Positions 36,032 to 46,927 of a stretch of 64,000 nucleotides of DNA are shown piece after piece (position 1 is the first letter of the stretch; the number at the start of each line of letters is the position of its first letter). The notes below the pieces were generated by a model that saw only the letters and a program-made list of their open reading frames with translations, did not search any database and was not told where the DNA came from. Source of the stretch: Betaproteobacteria bacterium. GTDB taxonomy: Bacteria > Pseudomonadota > Gammaproteobacteria > Burkholderiales > Rhodocyclaceae. A program made the position numbers and the translations under genes. The stretch covers positions 1-64,000 of the forward strand of contig VGHJ01000003.1 in assembly GCA_016868295.1 (NCBI GenBank). Reading direction: 5' to 3'.

Positions 36032-36498
36032 TGGATTCGAACTTCAAACTCGAACGCAACGCCTACGGGCGCCTGGTGCTCACCACCGCGGCGGGCGACG
36101 TCGTCGAGGGGGTCGTGCCGGTGCGCGCCTTTCCCATCGCCGCGCCGGGCGAGGGCATCGCCCTCGTCGGACCGGACGGCCACGAAGCCGCCTGGATCGG
36201 CCGGCTCGATGTCCTGCCCGATGCCTTGCGGCAACTGGTCGAGGAGGAGCTCGGCCGGCGCGAGTTCATGCCCGAGATCCGCCGCCTGCGCGCGGTGTCG
36301 AGCTTCGCCACGCCGAGCACCTGGACCGTGGACACCGACCGCGGCGAAACGCAGTTCGTGCTGTGGGGCGAGGAGTTCATCCGCCGCCTCGGCAAGTCCG
36401 GCCTGCTCATCGAGGACAGCCATGGCATTCACTTTCTGATGCGCGACATCAATATCCTCGACAAGCACAGCCGCAAATTGCTGGACCGATTCCTTTAG
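36028..36498 (+). CDS. DUF1854 family protein, cyanophycin-associated
   Basis: The 156-residue cytoplasmic protein contains VPVRAFPIAAPGEGIALVGPDGHEAAWI, FMPEIRRLRAVSSFATPSTWTVDTDRG and ending DINILDKHSRKLLDRFL, typical of DUF1854. It overlaps the ABC exporter stop (ATGA; a second ATG follows at 36031). Its consistent pairing with that exporter and cphA genes suggests a shared but unknown role. No catalytic motif is evident. Confidence 0.82.
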   Translation: MMDSNFKLERNAYGRLVLTTAAGDVVEGVVPVRAFPIAAPGEGIALVGPDGHEAAWIGRLDVLPDALRQLVEEELGRREFMPEIRRLRAVSSFATPSTWTVDTDRGETQFVLWGEEFIRRLGKSGLLIEDSHGIHFLMRDINILDKHSRKLLDRFL

Positions 36499-36508
36499 GG
36501 AAACGAAC

Positions 36509-36708
36509 TTGAGAATCGCAACCGCTTTCGTCCTTGCCCTCACCCTCGCAGCCGCTCCCGCGCTCGCGGACAAGCCCGAGTGGGCAGGCGGCGGCAAAGG
36601 CGAGAAATGCCCGCCGGCCGCCGCTACGTGCGCGTCGCCGCCGACACCCTGCTGATTGCCGTCGGTACCAGCAGGGTGCTCGACGCCGTCGAAGACTTGG
36701 TCCGTTAA
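36509..36708 (+). pseudogene. truncated RcnB/CigR-like periplasmic protein gene
   Basis: A TTG start gives a signal peptide (MRIATAFVLALTLAAAPALA) and DKPEWAGGGKGEK, then the frame shifts. The typical C-terminus GRRYVRVAADTLLIAVGTSRVLDAVEDLVR follows in another frame, ending at TAA 36706-36708. The middle of the protein is missing, so this is a deletion-plus-frameshift remnant. Repeat copy F begins inside its stop codon. Confidence 0.72.
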
Positions 36709-36731
36709 AAGTCAGTCCCTGTGATACGGCG
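36707..36731 (-). repeat. 25-bp repeat, copy F (3' end of RcnB-like pseudogene)
   Basis: The minus strand reads CGCCGT, eight bases, GACTGACTTTT, an exact match. It begins at the pseudogene stop and includes ATACGGCG like copy E; similarity to copy E extends a few bases beyond the 25-bp unit. Confidence 0.85.
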
Positions 36732-36742
36732 CGTCGCCGCGA

Positions 36743-37216
36743 TCAATCGCAGCTGGCCTTGCAGGCGGCGGGATCGGCGGCGCAGTTGCCGCTGCCCTCC
36801 ACCTTGCACTGCGCCTTGCTGCGGTAGGTGAAGACGATGTTGTCTCCATAGCTGCAGGCGACACGCGTCAGCTTGCCCTGCTTGCTGACGGAAATCGCCG
36901 CGGGTTTGAGATTCTTCAGCGCGCCGGCCGGCCGGTCGCAGGAAAGATAGGCCTGGAAGGCGCCGTCGGCCGATTCCCACAGGGCGACGTTCTTCACCTT
37001 TCGGTAGTTCTCGTAGCTGGCGCAGGTGTCGTAATCCCTCGCGTACAGGCGACGATCGTCACTGCAGAATCCGTTGTAGGTGTATTTCAATTCCTCTTCC
37101 GAGGGGCAGGTGGCGACCTGCACGGCCTTGGCCGGATCCGGGCAGGCGATGGTTTCGGCGAGGGCGGGCAGGGTCGCGCCGAGCGACAGGGTCAGGGCTA
37201 GGGCAAGCTTGTTCAT
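36743..37216 (-). CDS. exported Cys-rich hypothetical protein
   Basis: The 157-residue protein has a signal peptide (MNKLALALTLSLGATLPALA) and about nine cysteines in the mature part (for example ACPDP, ATCPSEEE, GFCSDD, DTCASYE and ending AACKASCD). It is probably a disulfide-stabilised periplasmic protein. I do not recognise the family. It lies downstream of aceA, separated by a bidirectional terminator, and converges with the RcnB-like pseudogene. Confidence 0.7.
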   Translation of the reverse strand: MNKLALALTLSLGATLPALAETIACPDPAKAVQVATCPSEEELKYTYNGFCSDDRRLYARDYDTCASYENYRKVKNVALWESADGAFQAYLSCDRPAGALKNLKPAAISVSKQGKLTRVACSYGDNIVFTYRSKAQCKVEGSGNCAADPAACKASCD

Positions 37217-37257
37217 GGTGCGTCCTTTGAAAAACGTCAGTCGCTATTTTACAGGCG

Positions 37258-37288
37258 AAAAAAAGCCACCCGCGCGGGGTGGCTTTTT
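37258..37288 (-). terminator. intrinsic terminator of aceA (symmetrical, could work both ways)
   Basis: GCCACCC (37265-37271) pairs with GGGTGGC (37277-37283), flanked by seven A on the left and five T on the right. It therefore has a T-run on either strand. It ends aceA transcription before the Cys-rich gene. Confidence 0.88.
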
Positions 37289-37303
37289 GGCATGGCATGA
37301 CGT

Positions 37304-38614
<1,311 letters not shown>

Positions 38615-38694
38615 CGCAATCCTCTTCGTCAGTACTTTGGGGTTTGAAAATGGCCCGCTCAGGAGTAAGTGGGCGCTAGCGCATTCAGGGCAGA

Positions 38695-38723
38695 AGTATA
38701 GAGGGGATTTTGCGCAGCAACAA
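38695..38723 (-). promoter_or_regulatory. candidate aceA promoter in an AT-rich control region
   Basis: On the minus strand TTGTTG, 17 bp and TATACT, giving a leader of about 74 nt. Upstream (38740-38800) the DNA is strikingly AT-rich and includes the inverted repeat ATTTGTTT (38747-38754) / AAACAAAT (38764-38771), a likely regulator or IHF-type site. Confidence 0.55.
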
Positions 38724-38842
38724 TAAAAAACGAAGTCTTATATATAATTTGTTTTTTTATTATAAACAAATATATATGTAATATTTACCGGATTGTAAAA
38801 TTATGTTCATTCCATGAAATGAGATGCATGCTGCAGTGCGAC

Positions 38843-38867
38843 AAAAGTCAGCATCTGTGAGAGGGCG
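38843..38867 (-). repeat. 25-bp repeat, copy J (downstream of rraA)
   Basis: The minus strand reads CGCCCT, ten bases, CTGACTTTT. Spacing is identical to the other copies; the left box has one mismatch and the GA is TG. It begins one base after the rraA stop codon, in sense orientation. Confidence 0.6.
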
Positions 38868-38868
38868 A

Positions 38869-39366
38869 CTAGCCCAGCAAGGCTGTCGGTGAAACCAGCA
38901 TGCCATCCTCGTCTGCATAGAGCATGTGCCCTGGCACAAAGGTGACTCCCCCGAAGCTGACGGCTAGGTCGGCTTCGCCGACATTCTTCTTGATGCTCTT
39001 GAGGGGGTGGGTGTCCAGCGCCAGCACGCCGATGTCCATCTCGCCGATGGCGCGCGAATCGCGGATGCAGCCGTACACGACGATCCCGGCCCAGCCGTTT
39101 TTTACGCCGAGCGCCGCCAACTGGTCGCCGACCAGGGCGCAGCGCAGGCTGCCGCCGCCGTCGATGACCAGCACGCGGCCCTCACCGGGCGACTCGAGCG
39201 TCTTGCGCACGAGCGAGTTGTCCTCGAACAGCTTGAGCGTGGCGATGCGGCCGTGGAAGGCCTCGCGGCCCCCGTAGGAATTCAGCATCGGATCGAGCAC
39301 GCGCAGTTCTCCTGCGCGAAGGCGCTCCTCGAATTTGTCGCAGAGTTCGGCGGTCTGGTAATCCAT
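38869..39366 (-). CDS. rraA: RraA family protein (ribonuclease E inhibitor / HMG aldolase fold)
   Basis: The 165-residue protein has VLDPMLNSYGGREAFHGRIATLKLFEDNSLVRKTLE, VIDGGGSLRCALVGDQLA and GIVVYGCIRDS, the RraA fold. Family members either inhibit RNase E or are class II aldolases for 4-hydroxy-4-methyl-2-oxoglutarate; the GDQLA and RD residues used for metal and substrate are kept, so aldolase activity is possible. I use the ATG at 39366; a TTG two codons upstream is possible. Confidence 0.86.
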   Translation of the reverse strand: MDYQTAELCDKFEERLRAGELRVLDPMLNSYGGREAFHGRIATLKLFEDNSLVRKTLESPGEGRVLVIDGGGSLRCALVGDQLAALGVKNGWAGIVVYGCIRDSRAIGEMDIGVLALDTHPLKSIKKNVGEADLAVSFGGVTFVPGHMLYADEDGMLVSPTALLG

Positions 39367-39427
39367 TGGCAAGCTCCCAAAAGAAACGGCGGCATTGTAG
39401 CCGCCGTCGGACGAAAAACGTCGACAA

Positions 39428-41692
39428 TCAGGCGACTGTTTCGGGCACCTCGTCGAAGATCAGCTTGACCCTGTCTTCAGCATCGTGGTCGATGGTGACG
39501 CGGCCGCCGTTGGCCAGCCGGCCGAACAACAATTCGTCGGCCAGCGCGGCGCGGATGGTGTCCTGGATCAGGCGCGCCATGGGGCGGGCGCCCATGAGCG
39601 GGTCGAAGCCCTTCTCGGACAGCCATTCCTTGAGTTTGTCGGTAAACACCGCCTCGACCTTCTTCTCGTGGAGCTGGGCCTCGAGCTGCATGAGGAACTT
39701 GTCCACCACGCGCAGGATGATTTCGTGGTCGAGGGCGGCGAAGGAGATGATGCCGTCGAGCCGGTTGCGGAACTCCGGCGAGAACATGCGCTTGATCTCG
39801 CCCATCTCGTCGCCGGCGGCGCGCGAAATCGAGAAGCCGATGCCGCCCTTCTGCAGCAGCTCGGCGCCGGCATTGGTGGTCATGACGATGACGACGTTGC
39901 GGAAGTCCGTCTTGCGGCCGTTGTTGTCGGTCAGCGTGCCGTGGTCCATCACCTGCAGCAGGATGTTGTAGATGTCCTGATGCGCCTTCTCGATCTCGTC
40001 GAGCAGCAGCACGGCGTGCGGCTTCTTGGTGATGGCTTCGGTGAGCTGGCCGCCCTGGTCGAAGCCGACATAGCCGGGCGGCGCGCCGATGAGACGCGAG
40101 ACAGCGTGGCGCTCCATGTATTCCGACATGTCGAAGCGCACCAGTTCGATGCCCATGCAATAGGCGAGCTGGCGCGCGACCTCGGTCTTGCCGACGCCGG
40201 TCGGGCCGGAAAAGAGGAAGCTGCCGATCGGCCTGGTCGGGCTGCCGAGGCCGGAGCGCGACATCTTGATCGCCTTGGCCAGCGCCTCGATCGCCTTGTC
40301 CTGGCCGAAGACGACGGATTTCAGGTCGCGGTCGAGATTCTTCAGCGCGGCGCGGTCGTCGGTCGACACGTGCTGCGAGGGCACGCGGGCGATCTTGGCC
40401 ACGATCTCCTCGATCTCGGTCTTGCCGATCACCTTCTTCTGCTTCGATTTCGGCAGGATGCGCTGGGCTGCGCCCGCCTCGTCGATGACGTCGATGGCCT
40501 TGTCCGGCAGGTGGCGGTCGCTGATGTAGCGCGCCGAGAGCTCGGCGGCGCTGGAAATCGCCGTCGCCGAGTACTTCACGCCGTGGTGCTGCTCGAAGCG
40601 CGTCTTGAGGCCCTTCAGGATGGAGACGGTCTCCTCGACCGAGGGCTCGTTCACGTCGATCTTCTGGAAGCGCCGCGACAGGGCGTGGTCCTTCTCGAAC
40701 ACGCCGCGGTACTCGGTGTAGGTGGTGGCGCCGATGCACTTCATCTGGCCGGAGGCGAGGGCCGGCTTGAGCAGGTTGGAGGCGTCCAGCGTGCCGCCCG
40801 AGGCGGCGCCGGCGCCGATCAGGGTGTGGATCTCGTCGATGAAGAGAATGGCGTTGCTGTTGTCGACCAGCTGCTTGAGCACCGCCTTCAGGCGTTGCTC
40901 GAAATCGCCGCGGTACTTCGTGCCGGCCAGCAGTGCGCCCATGTCGAGGGCGTAGATCTGGGCGTGCGCCAGGATGTCGGGCACGCGGCCCTCGACGATG
41001 CGCCGCGCCAGGCCCTCGGCGATGGCGGTCTTGCCGACGCCGGCCTCGCCGACCAGCAGCGGGTTGTTCTTGCGCCGGCGGCACAGTGTCTGGATGACGC
41101 GCTCGAGCTCCTTGTCGCGGCCGATGAGCGGGTCGATCTTGCCCATCAGCGCCTGGGCGTTGAGGTTCTGCGTGTAGCTCTCGAGCGCGCCGCCGGCCTG
41201 CTGGCCGTCCTGCTCCTGTTCCTGCTGCTCGTTCTCGCCGCGCGGGCCGCCCTGCGCCGGCGCTTTGGTGATGCCGTGCGAGATGAAGTTCACGACGTCC
41301 AGGCGCGTGATGCCCTGGCGCTGCAGGAAGTACACGGCGTGCGAATCCTTCTCGCCGAAGATGGCGACCAGCACGTTGGCGCCGGTGACCTCCTTCTTGC
41401 CGGAGGACTGCACGTGCAGGATGGCGCGCTGGATCACTCTCTGGAAGCCCAGCGTCGGCTGCGTATCGATCTCGTCCGTTCCGGCGACCGTCGGCGTGTG
41501 CTCGGTGATGAAGGCGACGAGTTCCTTGCGCAGTTCCTCTATATTCGCGGCGCAGGCGCGCAGCACTTCGGCCGCCGACGGATTGTCGAGCAGGGCCAGC
41601 AGGAGGTGCTCCACGGTGATGAATTCGTGCCGCTTCTGTCTCGCCTCGACGAAGGCCATGTGCAGACTGACTTCGAGTTCCTGCGCGATCAT
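39428..41692 (-). CDS. clpA: ATP-dependent Clp protease ATP-binding subunit ClpA
   Basis: The 754-residue AAA+ unfoldase feeds substrates to ClpP. It begins [35 protein letters not shown] (Clp N-domain) and has two ATPase modules with GEAGVGKTA and GPTGVGKTE, sensor regions and a C-terminal D2-small domain. The order clpS-clpA is conserved. The linker around residues 145-170 is rich in Gln and Glu ([14 protein letters not shown]), a low-complexity stretch. Confidence 0.96.
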   Translation of the reverse strand: MIAQELEVSLHMAFVEARQKRHEFITVEHLLLALLDNPSAAEVLRACAANIEELRKELVAFITEHTPTVAGTDEIDTQPTLGFQRVIQRAILHVQSSGKKEVTGANVLVAIFGEKDSHAVYFLQRQGITRLDVVNFISHGITKAPAQGGPRGENEQQEQEQDGQQAGGALESYTQNLNAQALMGKIDPLIGRDKELERVIQTLCRRRKNNPLLVGEAGVGKTAIAEGLARRIVEGRVPDILAHAQIYALDMGALLAGTKYRGDFEQRLKAVLKQLVDNSNAILFIDEIHTLIGAGAASGGTLDASNLLKPALASGQMKCIGATTYTEYRGVFEKDHALSRRFQKIDVNEPSVEETVSILKGLKTRFEQHHGVKYSATAISSAAELSARYISDRHLPDKAIDVIDEAGAAQRILPKSKQKKVIGKTEIEEIVAKIARVPSQHVSTDDRAALKNLDRDLKSVVFGQDKAIEALAKAIKMSRSGLGSPTRPIGSFLFSGPTGVGKTEVARQLAYCMGIELVRFDMSEYMERHAVSRLIGAPPGYVGFDQGGQLTEAITKKPHAVLLLDEIEKAHQDIYNILLQVMDHGTLTDNNGRKTDFRNVVIVMTTNAGAELLQKGGIGFSISRAAGDEMGEIKRMFSPEFRNRLDGIISFAALDHEIILRVVDKFLMQLEAQLHEKKVEAVFTDKLKEWLSEKGFDPLMGARPMARLIQDTIRAALADELLFGRLANGGRVTIDHDAEDRVKLIFDEVPETVA

Positions 41693-41693
41693 C

Positions 41694-42002
41694 TCAACTT
41701 TCCTCCATGACGCACGCCAGCGGGTGCTGGTGCTCCCGGGCGAAATCGGTCACCAGTTCTACCTTGGTGGCGGCCACGTCCCGCGGAAAGACGCCGCAGA
41801 TGCCGACGCCCTCCCTGTGCACTTTGAGCATGATCCGCGTCGCTTGTTCGCGGCCCATGCCGAAAAATTTCTGCAGGACGACGACCACGAACTCCATGGG
41901 CGTGTAGTCGTCATTCAGCAGCAAAACCTTGAACAGGGGCGGCGCCTTGGTCTTGCTCCGCTCCACCTCGAGCACCGAATCGCTCTGCCTGCGTGTAGCC
42001 AT
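41694..42002 (-). CDS. clpS: ATP-dependent Clp protease adaptor ClpS
   Basis: The 102-residue adaptor delivers N-degron proteins to ClpA. It has [23 protein letters not shown] and [31 protein letters not shown], which form the substrate pocket and ClpA-binding surface. One base separates its stop from the clpA start. It is divergent from cspA. Confidence 0.96.
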   Translation of the reverse strand: MATRRQSDSVLEVERSKTKAPPLFKVLLLNDDYTPMEFVVVVLQKFFGMGREQATRIMLKVHREGVGICGVFPRDVAATKVELVTDFAREHQHPLACVMEES

Positions 42003-42334
42003 GCTTGAATTCTAATCACACTGTGCGATTGTGCAAGCGCGCGAGGAACGTCCCTTTTATGGTTTTTTTCCGCGTGCTGGCGGTGTGCCGAAAAGCGACA
42101 AATTGCTGTCGTGCAGCATGAAAAAAGCCGGAAAATCCCTTGACGCGACATATTTGCCTGGCGTAAAAAGCCATGCGTGTTTGTCACAAAAATCATGCAA
42201 TACCGCAGGTTGGACGCAGCGTTTCTTGCCGAATCCCGCTTCACTCCCGTGGCTGTTGCCTGTTTTGGAAACAAACATCCGGGTTCATGCCTCGCATAGC
42301 CTGTCCGGTATGTACAACACGAGGAAAAGGGTTT
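42003..42334 (+). promoter_or_regulatory. cspA upstream region with candidate promoter and long leader
   Basis: This 332-bp gap between clpS and cspA holds no gene. TTGACG (42140-42145), 18 bp and TAAAAA (42164-42169) is a plausible promoter, which would give a leader of about 160 nt, as is common for cold-shock genes whose 5' leader controls translation. GAGGAAAAGG just before the start is the ribosome-binding site. Confidence 0.45.
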
Positions 42335-42538
42335 ATGGCAACGGGTACTGTCAAGTGGTTCAACGACGCCAAGGGGTATGGGTTCATCACGCCGGATGAC
42401 GGCAGCGAGGATCTGTTCGCCCATTTTTCGGCGATCCAGATGGGCGGCTTCAAGACGCTCAAGGAGGGGCAGAAAGTATCGTTCGAGGTGACGCAGGGCC
42501 CGAAGGGCAAGCAGGCCTCGAATATCCAGGCTGCCTGA
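42335..42538 (+). CDS. cspA: cold-shock protein, CspA family
   Basis: The 67-residue protein begins [23 protein letters not shown] and contains [10 protein letters not shown], the RNP1 and RNP2 nucleic-acid-binding motifs of the cold-shock domain. It is a single-stranded nucleic-acid chaperone. A long untranslated leader precedes it. It converges with the CBS-domain gene. Confidence 0.95.
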   Translation: MATGTVKWFNDAKGYGFITPDDGSEDLFAHFSAIQMGGFKTLKEGQKVSFEVTQGPKGKQASNIQAA

Positions 42539-42607
42539 GGGCGGTCTGATCCGGCGCGGTGCAAGCCGTCGCCGGTTGCGCCGGCCTTTCGCTGGCCTGT
42601 GCCTGGC

Positions 42608-43015
42608 TCAGGCCGCGGCCGGGCCCCAACCGGATTGCTCGACCAGACGGAACAGGTCGGCTTCGGTGATGATGCCGAGCGGCTGGCCATTCTCCATGAC
42701 GACGATGCGGCGGATGCCGTTGTTCATCATCTGCCGCGCGACCTGGAGCAGGGAGGCGTCGCGCGTGCAGGTGATGAGGAAGCGGTTGGCGATCTCGTCG
42801 ACCGTCATGCCGCCGGGGGCGCGGTTGGGCACGATGACTTTGCGCAGCACGTCGCGCTTGGTCATGATGCCCCACTCGCCTTCTGCGTTGGGCTCGACCA
42901 GGATGGCGTTCAGGCCATGCTCGCGCATGACATGCATGGCCGAATCCACGGTTTCCCGCCCGCCCACCATCTGGAAGGGCGACATGATGGCGCCGACGCT
43001 GCGCTCGGTTTTCAT
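42608..43015 (-). CDS. CBS-domain protein
   Basis: The 135-residue protein consists of two CBS motifs (VGAIMSPFQMVGGRETVDSAMHVMREHGLNAILV and ITCTRDASLLQVARQMMNNGIRRIVVMENGQPLGIITEADLF), a Bateman module that binds adenine nucleotides. It lacks a catalytic partner domain. It starts 17 bp after icd in the same direction, so it may be a nucleotide sensor cotranscribed with icd. The target is unknown. Confidence 0.85.
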   Translation of the reverse strand: MKTERSVGAIMSPFQMVGGRETVDSAMHVMREHGLNAILVEPNAEGEWGIMTKRDVLRKVIVPNRAPGGMTVDEIANRFLITCTRDASLLQVARQMMNNGIRRIVVMENGQPLGIITEADLFRLVEQSGWGPAAA

Positions 43016-43032
43016 CTTTCTTCCTGCGGCTT

Positions 43033-44280
43033 CTACATGCGGTCGATCATCGCCTGGCCGAAGGCCGAGCACTTGACCTCGGTGGCGCCTTCCATCAGAC
43101 GCGCGAAGTCGTAGGTGACGACCTTGTCGCCGATGGCGGCTTCCATCGACTTGATGATCAGGTCGGCGGCTTCCTTCCAGCCCATGTGGCGCAGCATCAT
43201 CTCGGCGGAGAGGATGAGCGAACCTGGGTTGACGTAGTCCTTGCCAGCGTACTTCGGTGCCGTGCCGTGGGTGGCCTCGAAGCAGGCGTAGAGGTCGGAG
43301 ATGTTGGCGCCGGGGGCGATGCCGATGCCGCCGACCTGGGCCGCCAGGGCGTCGGAGATGTAGTCGCCGTTCAGGTTCAGCGTGGCGATCACGTCGTACT
43401 CGGCCGGGCGCAGCAGGATCTGCTGCAGGAAGGCGTCGGCGATGACGTCCTTGATGACGATCTCGCGGCCGGTCTTCGGGTTCTTGAACGAGCACCACGG
43501 GCCGCCGTCGAGCAGCTGGGCGCCGAATTCCTTCTGCGCCACTTCGTAGCTCCAGTCGCGGAAGGCGCCCTCGGTGAACTTCTGGATGTTGCCCTTGTGC
43601 ACGATGGTGACCGACTTGCGGTCGTTGTCGATGGCGTACTTGATGGCGGCGCGCATCAGGCGCGAGGTGCCTTCGCGCGAGACCGGCTTGATGCCGATGC
43701 CCGAGGTGTTCGGGAAGCGGATTTTCTTGACGCCCATCTCTTCCTGCAGGAACTTGATCATCTTCTTGCAGTTATCCGTCTCGGCCGCCCACTCTATGCC
43801 GGCGTAGATGTCTTCCGTGTTCTCGCGGTAGATGACCATGTCGACCTTTTCCGGGTTCTTCAGCGGGCTGGGCACGCCCTTGAAGTAGCGCACCGGCCGC
43901 ACGCACTGGTACAGATCGAGTTCCTGGCGCAGGGCGACGTTGAGGGAACGGATGCCGCCGCCCACCGGCGTCGTCATCGGGCCCTTGATCGAGATGGAGT
44001 ATTCCTTCAGCAGGTTCAGCGTTTCCTCGGACAGCCAGACGTCACCGCCGTAGATCTGCGTCGATTTCTCGCCCGCATAGACTTCCATCCAGTGGATCTT
44101 CTTCTTGCCGCCATAGGCCTTGGCGACCGCGGCGTCGACGACCTTGATCATCACGGGCGTGATGTCCACGCCGATGCCGTCGCCTTCGATGTAGGGGATG
44201 ATCGGATTGTCCGGCATCGGCTTGCCGGGGATGATTTTTGCACCGCCTTGAGGAACCTTGACCTGAGAACTCGCGCCCAT
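43033..44280 (-). CDS. icd: NADP-dependent isocitrate dehydrogenase
   Basis: The 415-residue enzyme oxidises isocitrate to 2-oxoglutarate. It has [28 protein letters not shown], the phosphorylation-loop region ([27 protein letters not shown]) and [25 protein letters not shown]. The loop Ser in [11 protein letters not shown] corresponds to the residue phosphorylated by AceK, whose gene is divergent. I place the start at 44280 (MGASSQVKV) because GGAG lies 6 bp upstream; MELS at 44292 is an alternative. Confidence 0.95.
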   Translation of the reverse strand: MGASSQVKVPQGGAKIIPGKPMPDNPIIPYIEGDGIGVDITPVMIKVVDAAVAKAYGGKKKIHWMEVYAGEKSTQIYGGDVWLSEETLNLLKEYSISIKGPMTTPVGGGIRSLNVALRQELDLYQCVRPVRYFKGVPSPLKNPEKVDMVIYRENTEDIYAGIEWAAETDNCKKMIKFLQEEMGVKKIRFPNTSGIGIKPVSREGTSRLMRAAIKYAIDNDRKSVTIVHKGNIQKFTEGAFRDWSYEVAQKEFGAQLLDGGPWCSFKNPKTGREIVIKDVIADAFLQQILLRPAEYDVIATLNLNGDYISDALAAQVGGIGIAPGANISDLYACFEATHGTAPKYAGKDYVNPGSLILSAEMMLRHMGWKEAADLIIKSMEAAIGDKVVTYDFARLMEGATEVKCSAFGQAMIDRM

Positions 44281-44508
44281 TGACAACTCCATCTTCGGTT
44301 AGTGGTTTTGTGAAGCCGTGCGGCCGGCGTTGAAGCGAGTCCGGGAAGCGAAGCGGCAGCTTCGAAGGGTGCCAGCCGTATAAAGAAATATTATCCGCCA
44401 TTCCAGTTATTTACGCCAGCGCAGCCCGCTAGGCCTGACGTAACGCCTTGGCGCTGCAGCTGAATTGCCGGTATGCTGCTTTCTTTGCGCTGCAGCATGA
44501 GATGAGAA

Positions 44509-46302
44509 ATGGAAATACCCACCGGTGAAAACCCCGTTGCCCAGGCCATCGCGCGCACCCTGTTCGATGGCTTCAACAAGCACTATCGTCTTTTTCGCGA
44601 ATCCAGCGCCCAGGCCAAGGCGCGCTTCGACTCGGGCGACTGGCTGGCCGGTCAGCGCGCGGTGCGCGAACGCATCGCCTTCTACGACACCCGGGTCAAC
44701 GAAACGGCGGGACAGCTGCACGAGCAACTGCAGGCCGAGGATATCGACGACAACACCTGGCAACTGGCCAAGCTGCTCTATATCGGTCTGCTCACCAATC
44801 ACAAACAGCCCGAACTGGCGGAGACCTTCTTCAACTCGGTGTTCTGCAAGATCATGCACCGGACCTACTTTCACAACGATTTCATCTTCGTGCGCCCGGT
44901 CGTGTCGACCGAATTCATCGAGTCGGATCCGCCTGCCTACCGCAGCTATTACCCGAATCAGGCCGGCCTGCGCCAGACTATCCGGGACATCTGCATGGAT
45001 TTCGCCTGGCAGTGCCCCTTCGCCAACCTCGAACGAGACGTGGAGCACGTCATCGATGCGGTCCTGAGGCAGTTCGGCGGCAAGCTGGTCGCGGCCGAGG
45101 CAAATTTTCAGATCCAGGTATTGCACTCGGCCTTCTACCGAAACAAGGCGGCCTACATCGTCGGCAAGGCGATCAACGGGGACTACGAGTATCCCTTCGT
45201 CGTCCCCGTACTTCACGACCCGGACGGACGGCTCTTCGTCGACGCCATCCTGCTCGACCCGGCCCAGATCAGGACGCTGTTCAGCCTGAGCCGCGCCTAC
45301 TTCATGGTGGATATGGAAGTGCCGTCGGCCTACGTCGATTTCCTGTCGAGCCTGATGCCGCGCAAGCCGGCGGCCGAGATCTACACCATGCTCGGGCTGG
45401 GCAAGCAGGGCAAGACCATGTTCTTCCGCGACCTGATGCACCACCTGCGCCACTCGCAGGACAAGTTTGCCATCGCGCCGGGCATTCCGGGCATGGTGAT
45501 GAGCGTGTTCACCCTGCCGTCCTTTCCTTACGTCTTCAAGGTGATCCGCGACGTCTTCGCGCCGGCCAAGGAAGTGGACCACGCGACGGTGAAGGCGAAG
45601 TACGTGCTGGTCAAGCAGCACGACCGCGTCGGCCGCATGGCCGACACCCTCGAGTTCTCCAACGTTGCCCTGCCGAAGGCGCGCTTCAGCGCTGAACTGC
45701 TCGACGAGCTCCGCAAGGAATGCCCGTCGCTGCTGGAGGAAAACGACAGCGAGCTCGTCATCCACCACGTCTACATCGAGCGGCGCATGAAGCCGCTCAA
45801 CCTGTACCTCGACAGCGCCGACGAAGCGAGGCGGGAGGCGGCGGTGCTGGAGTACGGCAATGCCATCAAGGAGCTTGCCTATGCCAACATCTTTCCCGGC
45901 GACATGCTGTTCAAGAACTTCGGCGTCACCCGCTTCGGCCGAGTGGTCTTCTACGACTACGACGAGATCGAGTACATGACGGACTGCAACTTCCGCCGTA
46001 TCCCGCCCGCGCCGAATCCGGAAGCGGAGATGTCGGGCGAGCCGTGGTACTCGGTGGCGCGCAACGACGTTTTTCCGGAAGAATTCGGCACCTTCCTGCT
46101 CGGCAATCCGGACACGCGGCGCGTCTTCATGAAGCACCACGCCGACCTGCTCGAGCCCGAATTCTGGCAGGAGACCAAGCAGATGATCCTCGACGGCTTC
46201 GTGCCGGATTTCTTTCCCTATCCCGAGGAGATGCGCTTCTCCCGCATGTTCGAGGGGGAGTCGCGCCAGGAGAAGCAGCCGAGCGAGGCCGAGACGGCGT
46301 GA
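44509..46302 (+). CDS. aceK: isocitrate dehydrogenase kinase/phosphatase
   Basis: The 597-residue protein begins [31 protein letters not shown] and contains [52 protein letters not shown] (ATP-binding and kinase core), then [23 protein letters not shown]. It reversibly phosphorylates Icd to divert isocitrate into the glyoxylate shunt. It is divergent from icd, separated by 228 bp, and overlaps rluE. Two GCGCTGCAGC direct repeats flank its probable promoter (TTGGCG, 18 bp, TATGCT). Confidence 0.96.
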   Translation: MEIPTGENPVAQAIARTLFDGFNKHYRLFRESSAQAKARFDSGDWLAGQRAVRERIAFYDTRVNETAGQLHEQLQAEDIDDNTWQLAKLLYIGLLTNHKQPELAETFFNSVFCKIMHRTYFHNDFIFVRPVVSTEFIESDPPAYRSYYPNQAGLRQTIRDICMDFAWQCPFANLERDVEHVIDAVLRQFGGKLVAAEANFQIQVLHSAFYRNKAAYIVGKAINGDYEYPFVVPVLHDPDGRLFVDAILLDPAQIRTLFSLSRAYFMVDMEVPSAYVDFLSSLMPRKPAAEIYTMLGLGKQGKTMFFRDLMHHLRHSQDKFAIAPGIPGMVMSVFTLPSFPYVFKVIRDVFAPAKEVDHATVKAKYVLVKQHDRVGRMADTLEFSNVALPKARFSAELLDELRKECPSLLEENDSELVIHHVYIERRMKPLNLYLDSADEARREAAVLEYGNAIKELAYANIFPGDMLFKNFGVTRFGRVVFYDYDEIEYMTDCNFRRIPPAPNPEAEMSGEPWYSVARNDVFPEEFGTFLLGNPDTRRVFMKHHADLLEPEFWQETKQMILDGFVPDFFPYPEEMRFSRMFEGESRQEKQPSEAETA

Positions 46303-46850
46303 GCCGGCTCCTGCTGTTCAACAAGCCCTGCGGCGTGCTGAGCCAGTTCACGCCCGAGGCTGGGCACCCCTGCCTGGCCGATTTCATTCCGGTGAAAGGC
46401 GTCTATCCGGCCGGGCGCCTCGATGCCGACAGCGAGGGGCTGCTCCTGCTCACCGACGACGGCCGTTTGCAGAAGCGCATCGCCGATCCCGCGCACAAGC
46501 TGCCTAAGACCTACTGGGTGCAGGTCGAGGGCGAGCCGGCCGAGGCGGCGCTGGAACACTTGCGCCGAGGCGTCGATCTCGGCGACTTCGTCACCCGCCC
46601 ATGCGACGTCAGGCGCATGGCCGAGCCCGCCGGCCTGTGGCCGCGCGATCCGCCGATCCGGCAACGCAGGAATATTCCGACCGCCTGGCTGGAGATCGTC
46701 CTGCGCGAAGGAAAGAATCGACAGGTGAGGCGCATGACCGCCAGGATAGGCCATCCGACGCTGCGTCTGATCCGTGCCGTGATCGGTCCTTTCACGCTCG
46801 CAGGGTTGTCGCCGGGCACATGGCGTGAGGGCGATGCATCGCGGGCTTGA
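46299..46850 (+). CDS. rluE: 23S rRNA pseudouridine synthase, RluE type
   Basis: The 183-residue protein has [27 protein letters not shown] and the catalytic motif [17 protein letters not shown], with the C-terminal [28 protein letters not shown]. It lacks an S4 domain, as in RluE (pseudouridine 2457 of 23S rRNA). The start is GTG overlapping the aceK stop. The FNR-like site for the next operon overlaps its stop codon. Confidence 0.9.
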   Translation: MSRLLLFNKPCGVLSQFTPEAGHPCLADFIPVKGVYPAGRLDADSEGLLLLTDDGRLQKRIADPAHKLPKTYWVQVEGEPAEAALEHLRRGVDLGDFVTRPCDVRRMAEPAGLWPRDPPIRQRRNIPTAWLEIVLREGKNRQVRRMTARIGHPTLRLIRAVIGPFTLAGLSPGTWREGDASRA

Positions 46851-46860
46851 CGTGGGTCAA
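46847..46860. promoter_or_regulatory. FNR/CRP-family box upstream of the molybdoenzyme operon
   Basis: TTGAC-GTGG-GTCAA is a perfect palindrome fitting the FNR/DNR-type pattern TTGAY-N4-RTCAA. It overlaps the rluE stop, 68 bp before the first gene of the pentaheme/molybdoenzyme operon. A second inverted pair, TTCGAT (46868-46873) / ATCGAA (46886-46891), follows. Control by oxygen or nitrogen oxides is inferred. Confidence 0.6.
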
Positions 46861-46927
46861 TGTGTCATTCGATATGGTTTTCACAATCGAAACCTAAATC
46901 AACCTTCGGAGCATCGCGTCGCCACCG

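Noticed and set aside
37226-37257. Further repeat copy upstream of the Cys-rich gene (GCGACTGACGTTTTT on the minus strand)
   Set aside because: The CGCC box is two bases too far and CGCCGT is not kept; counted only as a weak relative.
41651-41675. Repeat-like GACTGACTTCG in clpA
   Set aside because: The left box is absent, so only the right half matches.
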